In this document: piece after piece, positions 63,948 through 64,000 of the stretch
Layout: every line of letters starts with the position of its first letter
How positions within the stretch are numbered: position 1 is the first letter of the stretch
Source of the DNA: Pontibacter silvestris
GTDB taxonomy: Bacteria > Bacteroidota > Bacteroidia > Cytophagales > Hymenobacteraceae
Assembly (NCBI RefSeq): GCF_020907275.1
Contig: NZ_JAJJWI010000013.1
Coordinates: 19,547-83,546 of the forward strand
Direction: 5' to 3'
Length of the DNA stretch: 64,000 nt
The notes under the pieces: generated by a model
Told to the model about the DNA's origin: nothing
Databases searched by the model: none
What the model saw: only the letters and a program-made list of their open reading frames with translations
Position numbers and translations under genes: made by a program

Positions 63948-64000
63948 GATTAAAAAATAAGGTTCTCTCATGTTGAAAACTTCCATTTTAAGTTTTCTTT

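Noticed and set aside
1..64000. tRNA, rRNA, CRISPR arrays, transposases and riboswitches
   Set aside because: None was recognised by eye on either strand; short or divergent RNA genes could be missed without a covariance-model search.

Overview
The window looks like a chromosomal segment of a Bacteroidota bacterium, most likely a Cytophagales / Hymenobacteraceae (Pontibacter-like) species. The reasons are a fused CcoN-CcoO cbb3 oxidase with a single-heme CcoP, promoters of the Bacteroidota type (TAnnTTTG -7 boxes, some with TTTG at -33), outer-membrane beta-barrel proteins with a carboxypeptidase-regulatory-like domain, LytS/LytTR signalling, and DUF3127, DUF4136, DUF389 and DUF5694 proteins. 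No rRNA, tRNA, CRISPR array or complete insertion sequence was recognised. Taxonomy is inferred from gene content only.

Region 1 (1-16.8 kb, all minus strand) is a surface-polysaccharide locus. An AT-rich block of glycosyltransferases (families GT2 and GT4) and one methyltransferase-like gene is followed upstream by an ABC exporter (Wzm/Wzt type with a C-terminal glycan-binding domain), the GDP-L-fucose genes gmd and fcl, a Wzc-type tyrosine kinase with a Tyr/Gly tail, a Wza-type lipoprotein and an outer-membrane barrel. The locus runs off the left edge. Region 2 (17-36 kb) is mixed: an HD hydrolase, a KefB-like antiporter, a CoA-transferase, DUF1206, a sigma-54 response regulator beside a 1556-residue hybrid kinase with about eight PAS domains and a terminal Hpt, an M20 amidohydrolase, alanine racemase, a voltage-gated K+ channel and DUF389.

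Region 3 (36.4-48.9 kb, all minus strand) is a microaerobic respiration island: ccoNO-Q-P, ccoG-fixH-safE, ccoS, ccoI, a universal stress protein, and a Crp/Fnr regulator. Four promoters here (usp, ccoG, ccoN, ccoI) share one exact layout: a -7 box, 23 bp, a TGA-N6-TCA box, 10 bp, and a second such box. The proximal box falls near -42 from the predicted start and none of the four has the TTTG -33 element. This is the clearest unexplained structure in the window and implies a co-activated regulon run by a Crp/Fnr protein, probably the one encoded alongside. An XRE regulator follows. Its promoter carries a 25-bp sequence repeated at the centre of a 70-bp palindrome about 150 bp upstream. The same gap holds three perfect DnaA-box matches.

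Region 4 (49.5-64 kb) holds cell-envelope and peptide-turnover genes: a cupredoxin lipoprotein, an L,D-transpeptidase, an M1 aminopeptidase, a DUF892 ferritin-like protein, cyanophycinase, DUF5694, a beta-barrel receptor broken by an in-frame amber codon, a LytS kinase, a LytTR regulator broken by a frameshift, an isoaspartyl peptidase and DUF3127. A remnant of a second barrel gene lies at 56.6 kb. The 56.6-62.3 kb locus therefore shows several lesions, which could be true decay or base-calling errors.
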